Below, piece by piece: positions 21,301 through 30,464 of a stretch of DNA of 47,429 nucleotides. Location: contig VHZZ01001764.1 in NCBI GenBank assembly GCA_009801015.1, forward strand, positions 24,695 through 72,123. The letters run 5' to 3'. Made by a program: the position numbers and the translations under genes. Each line of letters starts with the position of its first letter. Position 1 is the stretch's first letter. Source of the DNA: Silene noctiflora (taxonomy: Eukaryota > Streptophyta > Magnoliopsida > Caryophyllales > Caryophyllaceae). Under the pieces are notes generated by a model. It ran no database searches, had not been told where the DNA came from, and worked only from the letters and a program-made list of their open reading frames with translations.

Positions 21301-21356
21301 TTGCAAAGAAAAGAGCTGCAGCCGCATCAGCATCTGCTGAAACTAACTCTGCATAA
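18343..21356 (+). CDS. RPL15: 50S ribosomal protein L15, plastid (nuclear encoded)
   Basis: Three exons, 18343-18793, 20553-20704 and 21129-21356, join in frame to 276 residues with GT-AG introns. The first 70-80 residues are rich in Ser, Thr and Pro, as in a plastid transit peptide. The uL15 body begins near [20 protein letters not shown] and continues with [20 protein letters not shown] and [18 protein letters not shown]. After the splice come [13 protein letters not shown] and the C-terminal [20 protein letters not shown] chose the inner Met because the upstream 24 codons (from 18271) lack the usual MASLLS start. Function: part of the large subunit of the plastid ribosome, bound to 23S rRNA. 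The tail beyond the uL15 fold ([20 protein letters not shown]) is typical of the plant plastid protein. Intron 1 contains a Stowaway MITE. Confidence 0.95.
18976..19178. mobile_element. Stowaway MITE in RPL15 intron 1
   Basis: The ends CTCCCTCTGTCCCGG and CCGGGACAGAGGGAG are perfect inverted repeats flanked by TA on both sides (18974-18975, 19179-19180), the hallmark of Tc1/mariner-type Stowaway elements. It is 203 bp and non-coding. The intact ends suggest relative youth. Confidence 0.9.
19330..19362. repeat. GGTCA/GGTTA pentamer repeat
   Basis: Six to seven tandem copies of GGTCA or GGTTA lie in RPL15 intron 1. Confidence 0.8.
20707..20742 (+). repeat. (CAGTTTG)5 repeat abutting a splice donor
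   Basis: Five exact copies of a 7-base unit start directly after the GT of RPL15 intron 2 (donor at 20705). The first unit forms part of the donor context GTCAGT. Confidence 0.9.
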
Positions 21357-21732
21357 ACTTGATATCAGTCGCCACGCACCCGAAAATTTGCCAAAATACC
21401 AAGATGTATGTAGTGTATCAATTTTTTTAATGTTTTCAGTGGTTTGTATTCACCTTTCTTTTCTACTGTCTTTTGTACCCTAAACTCAATTAAATGGTGT
21501 AATTAGATACTACGTGAGATTTAATAGAATCCCACTATTTGTTTACCTTTTCCATTTTGGGATGTTTTAGTCAATTGTTTACCTTTCTATCTTCGGAATG
21601 CTTTTGGTAAACAATTTGATACTGCACACTCAATTTGGTGTAGAATAATACTGCTCACAAATATTATTCTACAACCAGTTGTATATTAGCATCGTACAAT
21701 CAACATATATCTAACTGAGTTTTAGGCTATTA
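21357..21732. other. RPL15 3' flank with MITE fragments
   Basis: The 3' UTR is followed by a fragment with TTTGTTTACCTTT words (about 21538-21620, Stowaway-like). A TACAACCAGTTGTATATTAG segment (about 21670-21690) recurs near 37395-37435 and 37600-37620. No gene seen. Confidence 0.4.
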
Positions 21733-21782
21733 ACTGCTCAATGCTCTATCAAACTCCGAATCAAAGGTTTCGTCACTGATGA
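21733..21782 (-). pseudogene. C-terminal scrap of an AP2-array gene
   Basis: On the minus strand this reads ISDETFDSEFDRALSS and then stop, matching SDKTFDSEFDRAVS at the start of the conserved C-terminal box of the family. It is followed to the right by sequence similar to the family's 3' flank (GAGACTCTGTACGTCATTAC near 22153). It marks another, nearly erased copy at the left edge of the cluster. Confidence 0.65.
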
Positions 21783-21926
21783 TAGTATCCTTTGTATGCT
21801 GTTCCCGTTTGATAAGTTACAACTTACAATTGAATGTCTGGGTAGGAATTCTCAATCTTTAGGCAATTTTTATTTTACATGCTTTTATACTGCAACTATG
21901 AATTAGAATAATGAGGAAATTTACGC

Positions 21927-22190
21927 TTACACGCTGGAAGGCGGAGTGCTAATGCTGGCCTGAAATTCCTTCTTCACTCTGGCAACCGATTCTGGAGGGG
22001 CTGAAGTTTTTAAGCGAAACCAATTGAAGTGCTCCGTTATGAGACAATCAAACAATTCACGATTTTTACAATTCCACAATACCCAGAATCCAACAAATGG
22101 TTTGGATGTATGCCTGGCTTGCTTCATCGAATCAACGAAAATATTGAATGTTGAGACTCTGTACGTCATTACATTCACCAAAACCACCAC
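21927..22190 (-). pseudogene. Uncertain 87-codon open frame, possible LINE fragment
   Basis: The first 15 or so codons are just the AP2-family 3' flank read backwards. The rest contains FVGFWVLWNCKNRELFDC, reminiscent of the end of plant L1 ORF2 before RNase H. Nothing else supports a gene. I keep it as a possible retroelement scrap. Confidence 0.25.
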
Positions 22191-22491
22191 TCGTTAGCCA
22201 AATTCGATTGTAAACTAGCAGTAAAGATACATATCGTACAATGGTTGATATTTCAAGATATCAAGTGAAACATAAACCCCTTGAAAAGAGTACGTATCAA
22301 AGGGACGATTGCTTCCATTACTGACCAGAAAGACACCAATTTCTCCTTGGGGTCGTGAGAAACGGAAACAGGTAAGAAGAATGCCCAAGGGGACTCTTCT
22401 AGGCGCGGAACAAATTCCTGGAGCTAAAACCTTACAATCAGCACCTGTAGGTGATCTGACTACGTTTTCCGTTAAATCAGTAACATTTACT

Positions 22492-23508
22492 TCAGGGAAG
22501 CTTAATCCCCATGTGTTTATCTAATTCGCTATACTCCCCCAGTAACTGTCCATATTCATTGATGAAACCCAAACTCACTGCTCTATCAAACTCCGAATCA
22601 CAGGATTTGTCACTGCCAGGCGCATTGTTTAAATTCTTAAGGTCGAAATCTGAAGGTGGAGACATTTCAACAAGCCCGTCTCCCAGTTTAGAAGGAATAT
22701 CAACTATCCCACAATCATAACTCGACTTATCACAGAGAGCAAGATTTTTCAAATTAGGTGCACCCAATAATGGAGTTGAGCAGTCATACTCAAACTTCAT
22801 CGGAGTTTCATTGGCTTCAGAACCAGGCTTAAATTCAACCCAATCAAAATCCGGCCTTTTCAGTTTGGCATGAAACTCGGCTGTACTGTAAGTCCGTAAC
22901 GAAATTCTAGTCTTTGAGTCAGGTTTTTTAGTTCCAACAGCCCATTTACCGGATTTTATTCTTCCTATCCCAGGCGGTACCTTTACGTCACCAGTCTGTT
23001 CCTCCGAGCAACCAGATTTACTTGCAACCAAACTCTCGGGTTTCTTAAAGACTTCATCGTCGTCTTCATTGTCAGGAATAACCCTCAGTTTCCCCCCATA
23101 CAGTTTCCGGAATTCTTCCCTTTTCCTGCCCGCAGCATCAGCAGCCTCCTCACAAGTTTTATAAGAACCACCTGAAACCAATTTCTTCAACTTTGGGTGC
23201 CGTATTTGCACGCGATACCTTCCATTGTCCCATAAAACACCTCTTGGAAGCTTCTTTCCCTTAAAATAACCCCTGCAAGTTCCCATGCTCGACATATCCG
23301 CACCCTTTAACATTTCATACTCAGCTTTTTTCTTTTGTACAGCAAGTGCTGCCTCTTCAGGGGTTCTATAGCTACCCAGTCGAACATCAACCCTCAGCAT
23401 CGGGTTTCTGACTCGTGCCACCCACCAATTTCCTACTTTACGAACACCAAGAAAACGCTTCTTTGCACCAGAAACAGCATCACGAGTTTCAACCTCTAAA
23501 TCTACCAT
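22492..23508 (-). CDS. AP2-array protein A (three AP2/ERF-like repeats, third shortened)
   Basis: A 338-residue single-exon protein. Type 1 AP2-like repeat at 19-66: GVRKVGNWWVARVRNP, RLGSYRTPEEAALAV. Type 2 at 88-137: NGRYRVQIRHPKLKK, SYKTCEEAADAA. Type 3 at about 178-218, where the EEA helix portion is missing: after LRTYSTA it goes straight to EFHAKLKRP, an in-frame loss of about 17 residues relative to copy B. The conserved C-terminal box SEFDRAVSLGFINEYGQLLG and EYSELD is at 306-330. AP2 hallmarks (GV, W, AR, RNP, LG, EEAA) are visible, so a DNA-binding role in the nucleus is plausible but unproven. The leader is spliced (intron 23524-24324). Closest to B, which lies 1.6 kb away. Confidence 0.85.
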   Translation of the reverse strand: MVDLEVETRDAVSGAKKRFLGVRKVGNWWVARVRNPMLRVDVRLGSYRTPEEAALAVQKKKAEYEMLKGADMSSMGTCRGYFKGKKLPRGVLWDNGRYRVQIRHPKLKKLVSGGSYKTCEEAADAAGRKREEFRKLYGGKLRVIPDNEDDDEVFKKPESLVASKSGCSEEQTGDVKVPPGIGRIKSGKWAVGTKKPDSKTRISLRTYSTAEFHAKLKRPDFDWVEFKPGSEANETPMKFEYDCSTPLLGAPNLKNLALCDKSSYDCGIVDIPSKLGDGLVEMSPPSDFDLKNLNNAPGSDKSCDSEFDRAVSLGFINEYGQLLGEYSELDKHMGIKLP

Positions 23509-23654
23509 TTTGCTGTTATGATTCTACCACCAAATAATTAAACCTAACAACCCAATTTTCCTGAAATAATCCTTTATTATACATCTCAGTAAAATTTACA
23601 GTAGTCTATATTAAAACCAGAAAATTAATTCTAACAACCCATTTTTCTGATATA

Positions 23655-23751
23655 CTCTCTCCGCCTCCTTCATTTGTTTACCTTTTATATTCTTTAGTTG
23701 AATATTTTAATCAAAAGGTAAACAAATAATTGAGAGTTGGGACGGACTGAG
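23655..23751. mobile_element. Stowaway-like MITE, gene A intron
   Basis: CTCTCTCCGCCTCC at the left and GGGACGGACTGAG at the right are degenerate Stowaway ends. They are flanked by TA, with inner TTTGTTTACC and GGTAAACAAAT words. It sits at the same place as the element at 26247-26343 in gene B. Confidence 0.75.
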
Positions 23752-23758
23752 TAGTCAA

Positions 23759-23937
23759 TAGTGGAACCAGGATTTGACGTTAGGAGACAAAAAACTTTAA
23801 CGGGAGCTAAGTACTAATGTAATAAAGTAAATCAGAAAAAAGATCGGAAATTTCAACTAAAAACTTGAATTTTTTTATAGTTTGGGGGAGACCGCCCCTG
23901 CTAGCAATCCCCACCCAGCCACCTGACTCCGCCACTG
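23759..23937. mobile_element. CAGTGG-ended non-autonomous element, gene A intron
   Basis: It begins GTGGAACCAGG and ends GACTCCGCCACTG, an imperfect inverted pair typical of the CAGTGGCGGAGC-type elements. A homologous insertion occupies the same position in gene B. Confidence 0.55.
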
Positions 23938-24324
23938 GATATAATCATCTATAAATCTATCAATAACTCTAGAGTAGTCTATATGAAACCGGATAATTAA
24001 TTCAGACCTCCATAATTATCAAATTGATCAAAGGGTTTAATTGAAATTTAACAATTTGATATGCACAGATTCTTATTTAAGAGGGTAATGTATGTCTTAA
24101 ACTTAGAACGAGTAAAGTATGGTACGGAGTAGATTGGATAAAAGGATGCCTAGGGATGGAGGGACTAACAAAACGTTTGTCATATTTGAACCATTTTTAT
24201 CTTTTAAGACCGATATTGTCGTCCTAACAGAGACTTGAGACGTACATGATGTACAAAACCATGAAATAATCAAAGATAATCTGCAATTGTGATGAACAAA
24301 GTAATTGATTAACTAAATAATTAC

Positions 24325-24400
24325 CTAAGTTGGTGGGTGATCAACAGATTCCTTCCCCTTGCTGCTGTCGCTGTCGCCGTCGCCGTCGCCGGTACAGACA
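24325..24400 (-). other. Non-coding leader exon of gene A with GTCGCC repeats
   Basis: The sequence next to the donor (GATCACCCAC on the minus strand) is shared with gene B. Upstream of it is a short run of GCTGTC/GCCGTC units (24362-24390). Exon start unknown. Confidence 0.5.
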
Positions 24401-25087
24401 TAAGGTGGTGTTAATTTATATAGTGAACATTATTTTGTGTTCACTACACGTTGGGTAAAGTTCAGTTTTTTTTGTATAAAAAAAATAAAAAAAAGTTTAG
24501 TATAGTTAATGTAAATACAGTTACAATACTTATTACGTTCGTGGGTTAGCCAGTTCAAAAACAGACGGAAAAAGGTCATAAGTTGGAACTTGGAGTTTTG
24601 ACTCTTAATTTTAATTAAGTTTAACTCAAGTGGGGTTTAAATTAAATTAAGTTTAATTAAAAACAATTAATTATTTAAATACCTTGGGTGATTGGGTCAC
24701 ATGAAGACACACCATTCAGGCATTCAGTGAATAAGTATCTTATAAAACGGTTTTACAATAAACATTGTAAAATCATTTATAAGAGACTTTGATGCCCCTT
24801 CTTATAAACACCTAATTAACAAAATGTTGACACTGTGTCTGACATTACAAATTTACAATCATCAATTAGCCAATTTCGAAAGTCAGTGACGGCCGAGGTA
24901 AAATACTTGGCTCATATCTCGAGATATCAAGTGAAAACTAAACCCCTTACAAAATAGATAGCCAAGGCCCAGGGGCGCACCTCTAGACTCGGAAATGTAT
25001 CCCTAAATCTAACTGTCTACAATCAAAACCTACATGGTGATCGGACATAGAGCTCTGCAGAATCCGCAACATTTTCCTCAGCCAAGC
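24401..25087. other. Spacer between AP2-array genes A and B
   Basis: Promoter side of A and 3' flank of B. The 24880-24960 stretch (GCCAATTTCGAAAGTCAGTG, then ATCAAGTGAAA and AAACCCCTTA) recurs behind other copies (about 22198-22290, 28240, 32055), showing that the duplicated unit includes 3' flank. No other gene. Confidence 0.55.
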
Positions 25088-26101
25088 TTAACTGCTTAAC
25101 CCCATGTATTTATCCAGTTCGCTATACTTACCCAGTAACTGTCCATATTCATTGATGATACCCAAACTCACTGCTCTATCAAAATCCGAATCACAGGATT
25201 TGTCACTGTCAGGCGCATTGTTTAAATTCTTAGGGTCGAAAACTGAAGTTGGAGACCTGTCAACAAGGCCGTCACAGAGAGCAATGTTTTTCAAATTATG
25301 TGCATCCAATAATGAAGTTGGAAAGTCATACCCAAATTCATGCTCAAACTCCATCGGAGTTTCATTGGCTTCAGAACCAGGCCTAAATTCAGCGCAATCA
25401 AATGCCGGCCTTTTCAGTTTGGCATCAAACTCAGCTTTCTTCTTGTTGAAAGAACTAATAGCCTCTTCAAGAGTATCGTAAGTCCCTAACCAAATTCTAG
25501 CCTTTGAATCAGGCTTTTTAATTCTAACACCCCATTTACCGGATTTCATTCTCCTAACCCCAGGCGGTACCTTTTTATCACCAGTCTGTTCCTCCGAGCA
25601 ACCAGATTTACTTGCTACCAAACACTCAGGTTTCCCAAAGAGTTCATCGTTGTCTTCATTATCAGGAATAACCCTCAGTTTCCCCCCATACATTTCCCCC
25701 AACTCTTCCCTTTTCCTGTCAGCGGCAATAGCAGCCTCCTCACAAGTTTTATAAGAACCACCTGAAACCGAAGTCTTCAACTTTGGATGCCAAATTTGCA
25801 CACGGTACCTTCCGTTGTCCCATGAAACACCACTAGGAAGCTTCTTCCCCTTAAAATAACCCCTGCAAGTTCCCATGCTCAACCTATCCTTGCCCTTTAA
25901 CATTTCCTCAATCTCAGCCTTTTTCTTTTGTACAGCAAGTGCTGCCTCTTCAGGAGTTCTATAACTACCCAGTCGAACATCAACTCTCAGCATCGGGTTT
26001 CGGACTCGTGCCACCCACCTATTTCTTTCTTTAGTAACACCAAAAAAACGCTTCTTTGCACCAGAAACACCGTCACGAGTATCAACCTCTAAATCTACCA
26101 T
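25088..26101 (-). CDS. AP2-array protein B (three AP2/ERF-like repeats)
   Basis: The 337-residue protein shows the simplest complete architecture of the family. Type 1 repeat at 19-67: GVTKERNRWVARVRNP, RLGSYRTPEEAALAV. Type 2 at 89-138: NGRYRVQIWHPKLK, SYKTCEEAAIAA. Type 3 at 180-227: SGKWGVRIKKPDSKARIW, LGTYDTLEEAISSF. A Ser/Asn-rich linker (240-300) precedes the C-terminal box FDRAVSLGIINEYGQLLG and KYSELD (307-330). In AP2/ERF proteins the three-stranded sheet binds DNA through Arg and Trp residues. Here the usual YRGVRQR start is replaced by RFFGVTK, so specificity cannot be predicted. Leader intron 26117-27035. No break seen. Confidence 0.88.
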   Translation of the reverse strand: MVDLEVDTRDGVSGAKKRFFGVTKERNRWVARVRNPMLRVDVRLGSYRTPEEAALAVQKKKAEIEEMLKGKDRLSMGTCRGYFKGKKLPSGVSWDNGRYRVQIWHPKLKTSVSGGSYKTCEEAAIAADRKREELGEMYGGKLRVIPDNEDNDELFGKPECLVASKSGCSEEQTGDKKVPPGVRRMKSGKWGVRIKKPDSKARIWLGTYDTLEEAISSFNKKKAEFDAKLKRPAFDCAEFRPGSEANETPMEFEHEFGYDFPTSLLDAHNLKNIALCDGLVDRSPTSVFDPKNLNNAPDSDKSCDSDFDRAVSLGIINEYGQLLGKYSELDKYMGLSS

Positions 26102-26246
26102 TTTGCTGTTATGATTCTACCACCAAATAATTAAACCTAACAACCCAATTTTCCTGAAATAATCCTTTATACATCTCAGTAGTACATTTTACAGTAGTCT
26201 ACATTAAACCAGAAAATTAATTCTAAAAACCCAGTTTCCTGATATA

Positions 26247-26343
26247 CTCCCTCCGGCCTCCGCTCCATTCATTTGTCTACTTTTTATATTCCTTATGATG
26301 AGTATTTTAATCAACCATAAACAAATGATTGGGACGGAGCGAG
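26247..26343. mobile_element. Stowaway MITE shared with gene A
   Basis: CTCCCTCCGG at the left, GGGACGGAGCGAG at the right, TA on both sides, 97 bp. The same length and position as the element in gene A, so insertion predates the A/B duplication. Confidence 0.8.
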
Positions 26344-26348
26344 TAATC

Positions 26349-26520
26349 AATAGCAACTAGGATTCGACGTTAGGGAAGCAAGAAACTTCAATGAGGGTGA
26401 AGCATTAATGTAATAAAGTAATTTAGAAAAAAGATCGGAAATTTCAACTAAAAACTTCAAATGTTTTATTGCACGGGGGAGACCACCCCCACTAGTAGTC
26501 CTCGCCTGGCTCCGCCACTG
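26349..26520. mobile_element. CAGTGG-ended element shared with gene A
   Basis: Homologous to 23759-23937 along its length, including the end GGCTCCGCCACTG. Decayed left end. Confidence 0.55.
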
Positions 26521-26804
26521 GTTATAATCCTCTAAAAATGTACTGGAATATCTCTACAGTAGTCTATATGAATCAAAAATTAATTACCCAAACCACCATA
26601 ATCATCAAATTGATCAAAGGGTTCAATAAAATTTAACTTTTTGACAATTTGATATGAACAAATTATTGTTTAAGACGACAATATCCGTCTTAAATCCAAA
26701 AACAGATCAAACGTGGTAGATGAGACAAAATGAAAATGTCTATGCAATTGGGAGCAGTTTGACCCATTTTAATCTTGAAACGGAAATGCATGTAACACAA
26801 GGTA

Positions 26805-27012
26805 CTCTCTCCGTCCCCGGTCATTTGTTTACCTTCGGTATTGGCAAACAGACCAAGGAAAGTAGAGATGTCCAATTATTTGATTACCAGTGGACCAAAT
26901 TGATTATAAAAGATCAAATTGTTTATCAAAAACATTTTCAAAATAGAAAGGTAAACAATTGACTAACAAACCCAAAAATAAAATACGTAAACAAATGACG
27001 GGGACAAGAGAG
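26805..27012. mobile_element. Stowaway MITE private to gene B
   Basis: The ends CTCTCTCCGTCCCCGG and CGGGGACAAGAGAG are inverted repeats flanked by TA (26803-26804, 27013-27014), 208 bp. It is absent from the gene A intron, so it came after the duplication. The overlapping open frames at 26690-26962 fall inside or across it and are not genes. Confidence 0.85.
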
Positions 27013-27035
27013 TAATTGATTAACCAAATAATTAC

Positions 27036-28328
27036 CTAAGTAAGTGGGTGATCAACAGATTCCTTCCCCGTTTTTGGTGACGGTAAAGACATTGGATGGC
27101 TGATCGGTTGACTGGGGTCAATCTATATTGCGTTTGTTTAACTCATACCCTCGGTCGCAAATTCTTATTTAAGACGAACGTAAAAGTTAATATTATATAT
27201 CACTTATATATAAGACAAATATATATTAATTTATGCTTAACTAAATTTAATTAAGCTACGTTATGTTTGGCTCAAGTCAAGCTGCATTGATTTTAATAAA
27301 GTTTAGTTAAGTTTGATCACAACAATTAAGTGACATTTAAATAAGTTGAATCAAGTAAGTCGAGTTAAGTTTAATTAAGTTAACTTTACATGTTAAGCCC
27401 TTGGTCACATCAGTGGTGGAGCTAGGGAGTAGCAGGGGCGCTCGCGCTAGCTGACGGATGGAAATTTTCGAACTTTTTTTGGATTTTTCTTAAATCATTA
27501 CTCATCGCCCCCACTGAGATTTTTCGCCTTGCTGGTTTCAATTCCCGGCTCCGCCACTACATGAGAATCTAGTGCGATGTTTGCTTCTTTCAGATGCATC
27601 TTACGTTTGAGTTGAGCTCATTTGCCTCACTTTTGTATCTGATCTTCTGTCGGCGTGGCTGAGTTAAAGTTTAGATAGTGTAAGGTCGTGCGCGTGGCTA
27701 GAATGGAGTGATGATGAAGGTGTTGTTAGGTGGTGAAAGTGTCGGACTTGGTGAACATTGAAAATGGTGGGACTTAGGTGGTGGCAGGGATGCCGAGATG
27801 GTGGTTGCTAATTTTTAGTTGTGCTAGTAAAGGTGTAGAAGATGGTGGTGAATGAGTGTGTAAAGATGGGTAAAATGGGGCCGTCCACATTAGTTTTTGA
27901 TTTTTTTGATGATTTCACAAAAATTATGACCTAATTTAGGGTTACACAAATTCTCACTTAAGACGTTAATATCCGTCTTAAGTTTGAGACGGGTCAAATA
28001 CCCTAAACATATTAATTAAATTACCAAAGATAAACTTGGTTTAGTGACGATCAATGAAAGTTCAGGTAAGGTGTGTTTATCTTTGAGTATTCAAGTTTCG
28101 ATGATGGTGTACTATCGATCAATGTCCTTACACCGATAACTTCCACAGCTAATTCCCGAAGGAATAAAGAAAGGCTTTTTGTCAGCGGGAATGTTGAGAC
28201 TGTATGTCACTACAATCACTAAAGCCACCACCATTAGCCGATTTCAAAAGTCAGTCATGGTTCAGGTACAGTAGATAGCCAAGGCTCAAGGGCACACCTC
28301 TAGACTCGGAGTGTATACATAAAACTGC
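27036..28328. other. Spacer between AP2-array genes B and C
   Basis: Promoter of B and 3' flank of C. It includes a CAGTGG-ended element (27411-27558). At 28054-28100 lies the sequence AAAGTTCAGGTAAGGTGTG and onward, which is the uninterrupted counterpart of the LINE target behind gene F. No gene seen. Confidence 0.55.
27411..27558. mobile_element. CAGTGG-ended non-autonomous element
   Basis: CAGTGGTGGAGCTAGG and the inverse CCCGGCTCCGCCACT form the ends, with ACAT on both flanks (27407-27410, 27559-27562). It has the best-preserved ends of this family in the window. Confidence 0.65.
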
Positions 28329-30449
28329 TTAATATCGACACCTACATTGTGATCGGACAAAGAGGTCTGCAGAATCCGCAACATTTTCCTTAGCCAAGCT
28401 TAACCCCACGTGTTTATCTAATTCGCTATACTTACCCTGTAACTGCCCATATTCATTGATGATGCCCAAACTCACTGCTCTTTCAAAGTCCGAAGCACAG
28501 TATTTGTCACTGCCAGGCGCATTGTGTAAATTCTTAGGGTCAAAGACTGAAGTAGGAAACCTGTCAACAAGTGCGCCTCCTAGTTTAGCAGGAATGTCAA
28601 TTATCCCACAATCATAGCTCGACTCATCACAGAGAGCATTTTTTTTCAAATTAGGTTCATCCAGTAATGGAGTTGAGCAGTCATACCCAGATTCACACTC
28701 AAAATTCATCGGAGTTTCATTGGCTTCAGAACCAGGCCTAAATTTAACCCAATCAAATTCCGGCTTTTTCAGTTTGGCATCAAACTCAGCTTTCTTCTTG
28801 TTATAAGAACTAGTAGCCTCTTCAAGAGTATTGTATGTCCCTAATGAAATTCTAGCCTTAGAATCAGGCTTTTCAATTGTAACAGCCCATTTACCGGATT
28901 TTAGTCTCCTGACTCTCCTCACCCCAGGCGGTACCTTTACATCACCAGTCTGTTCCTCCGAGTAGACAGATTTACTTGCAACCACACGCTCAGGTTCCTT
29001 AAACACTTCATCATTGACTCTATTTTCAGGAATAACCCCCAGTTTCCCTCCACACATTTCCCGCAACTCTTCCCGTTTCCTGACTGCAGCATCAGCAGCC
29101 TCCTCACAAGTTTTGTAACAACCACCTGAAACTGATTTCTTCAACTTTGGATGCCAAATTCGCACACGATACCTTCCTCTGTCCCATGAAACGCCACTAG
29201 GAAACTTCTTCCCCTTAAAATAACCCCTGCAAGTTCCCATGCTTGACCTATCCTCGACCTTGAACATTTCCTCAATCTCCGCCTTTTTCTTTTGTACAGC
29301 AAGTGCAGCCTCTTCAGGGATTCCGTAATAACCCAAGTGAAAATCAGTCCTCAGCAGCGGGTTTCGTACTCGTGCCTGCCACCTATTTCCTACTTTAGTA
29401 ACGCCACGGAAACGCTTCTTTGCACCAGAAACACCATCACGAGTTTCAACCTCTACGCCGTCCTTACTATGAAGCTTCTTCACCTTAAAATAACCCTTGC
29501 AAGTTCCCATGCTCGGACTCTCCCGTGCCTCAAACATTTCCTCAAACTCCACCTTTTTCTTTTTCGCAACTCTTGCCGCCTCTTCAGGGGTTCCGTAATA
29601 ACCCAAGTGAACAGTAGCCCTCAGCAACGGGTTTCTGGCTCGTGCCCGCCACCTATTTCCTCGTTTATCGACACCTAGAAAACGCTTCTTCACACCAGAA
29701 TCACCATCACAAGTTTCAACCTCTCCACCTTCCTTTTGTACAGATTCACTGGATTCAGAACCAGATCCGGATTCAGCACAATCAAACTCCGGCTTCTTCT
29801 GTTTGGCATCAAACTCAGTTTTTTTCTTATTAAAAGAACCAATAGCCTCTTCAAGAGTATTAAAAATCCCAAACCAATTTCTATCCTTTGACTCGGGTAT
29901 TTTAATTCTTGCGACCCATTTACCAGATTGTGTCCTCTTTACACCAGATGGCACAGTAGCATCACCACTCATAACCTTCAGTTTCCCAACTTTTCCCCCA
30001 TTCGCTTGCCGGAACTCTTCCTTGTTCTTGTCCGCAACAATAGCAACATCCTCACAAGCTCTATAAGAACTACCTGAAACCCAATTCTCCAACTTTAAAT
30101 GACGAATATGCACACGATTCCTTCCAATTTGCCTTCTAACACCCCAGCCCCCAGGAAGCTTCTTCCCCTCAAAATAACCCCTGCAAGTTCCCATGTTCGA
30201 ATTATCCTGTCCCTTAAACATCTCCTCAAACTCCGCCATTTTCTTTTTTACAATAAGTGCCGCCTCTTCAGGGGTTCTGTAAGAACCCAAGCGAACACGA
30301 ACCCCCAACAGCGGGTTTCTGACTCGTGCCGACCACCTATTTCCTCGTTTCTCAACACCAAAAAAACGCTTCTTTACACCAAAAACGCCATTACGAGTTT
30401 CAATCTTTTCGCCTTCCTTACCATGAAACCGTTCCTCAAACTTCACCAT
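28329..30449 (-). CDS. AP2-array protein C (seven AP2/ERF-like repeats)
   Basis: The 706-residue protein is one open exon. Repeat order by type: 1 (29-76), 2 (99-149), 3 (168-215), 1 (257-304), 1 (348-395), 2 (418-466), 3 (509-558). The C-terminal box DFERAVSLGIINEYGQLQGK is at 654-673. Between units lies a recurring connector: SMGTC, GYFKGKK, then a variable acidic stretch and VETRDGVSGAKKRF. The connector before the fifth repeat resembles the N-terminus of proteins A and B, so C looks like a fusion or internal duplication of two three-repeat genes. Type 1 repeats keep GNRWxARxRNPLL and the EEAA helix. Seven AP2-like modules in one protein is far more than the one or two usual in plant AP2/ERF factors. 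Leader intron 30465-30842. No stop or shift seen. Confidence 0.85.
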   Translation of the reverse strand: MVKFEERFHGKEGEKIETRNGVFGVKKRFFGVEKRGNRWSARVRNPLLGVRVRLGSYRTPEEAALIVKKKMAEFEEMFKGQDNSNMGTCRGYFEGKKLPGGWGVRRQIGRNRVHIRHLKLENWVSGSSYRACEDVAIVADKNKEEFRQANGGKVGKLKVMSGDATVPSGVKRTQSGKWVARIKIPESKDRNWFGIFNTLEEAIGSFNKKKTEFDAKQKKPEFDCAESGSGSESSESVQKEGGEVETCDGDSGVKKRFLGVDKRGNRWRARARNPLLRATVHLGYYGTPEEAARVAKKKKVEFEEMFEARESPSMGTCKGYFKVKKLHSKDGVEVETRDGVSGAKKRFRGVTKVGNRWQARVRNPLLRTDFHLGYYGIPEEAALAVQKKKAEIEEMFKVEDRSSMGTCRGYFKGKKFPSGVSWDRGRYRVRIWHPKLKKSVSGGCYKTCEEAADAAVRKREELREMCGGKLGVIPENRVNDEVFKEPERVVASKSVYSEEQTGDVKVPPGVRRVRRLKSGKWAVTIEKPDSKARISLGTYNTLEEATSSYNKKKAEFDAKLKKPEFDWVKFRPGSEANETPMNFECESGYDCSTPLLDEPNLKKNALCDESSYDCGIIDIPAKLGGALVDRFPTSVFDPKNLHNAPGSDKYCASDFERAVSLGIINEYGQLQGKYSELDKHVGLSLAKENVADSADLFVRSQCRCRY

Positions 30450-30464
30450 TTTCCTTTTATGATT

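Larger units (their letters stand above)
23524..24324 (-). other. Leader intron of AP2-array gene A
   Basis: On the minus strand, donor CACCAACTTAG/GTAATT ends the non-coding exon at 24325. Acceptor GGTGGTAG lies 15 bases before the ATG. The same pair is found in copies B, C, D and F. The intron contains a Stowaway MITE and a CAGTGG-ended element. Confidence 0.7.
26117..27035 (-). other. Leader intron of AP2-array gene B
   Basis: Donor CCACTTACTTAG/GTAATT (exon from 27036) and acceptor GGTGGTAG before AATCATAACAGCAAA-ATG match gene A. It contains one Stowaway and one CAGTGG-ended element shared with gene A, plus a further Stowaway (26805-27012) that gene A lacks. Confidence 0.7.
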
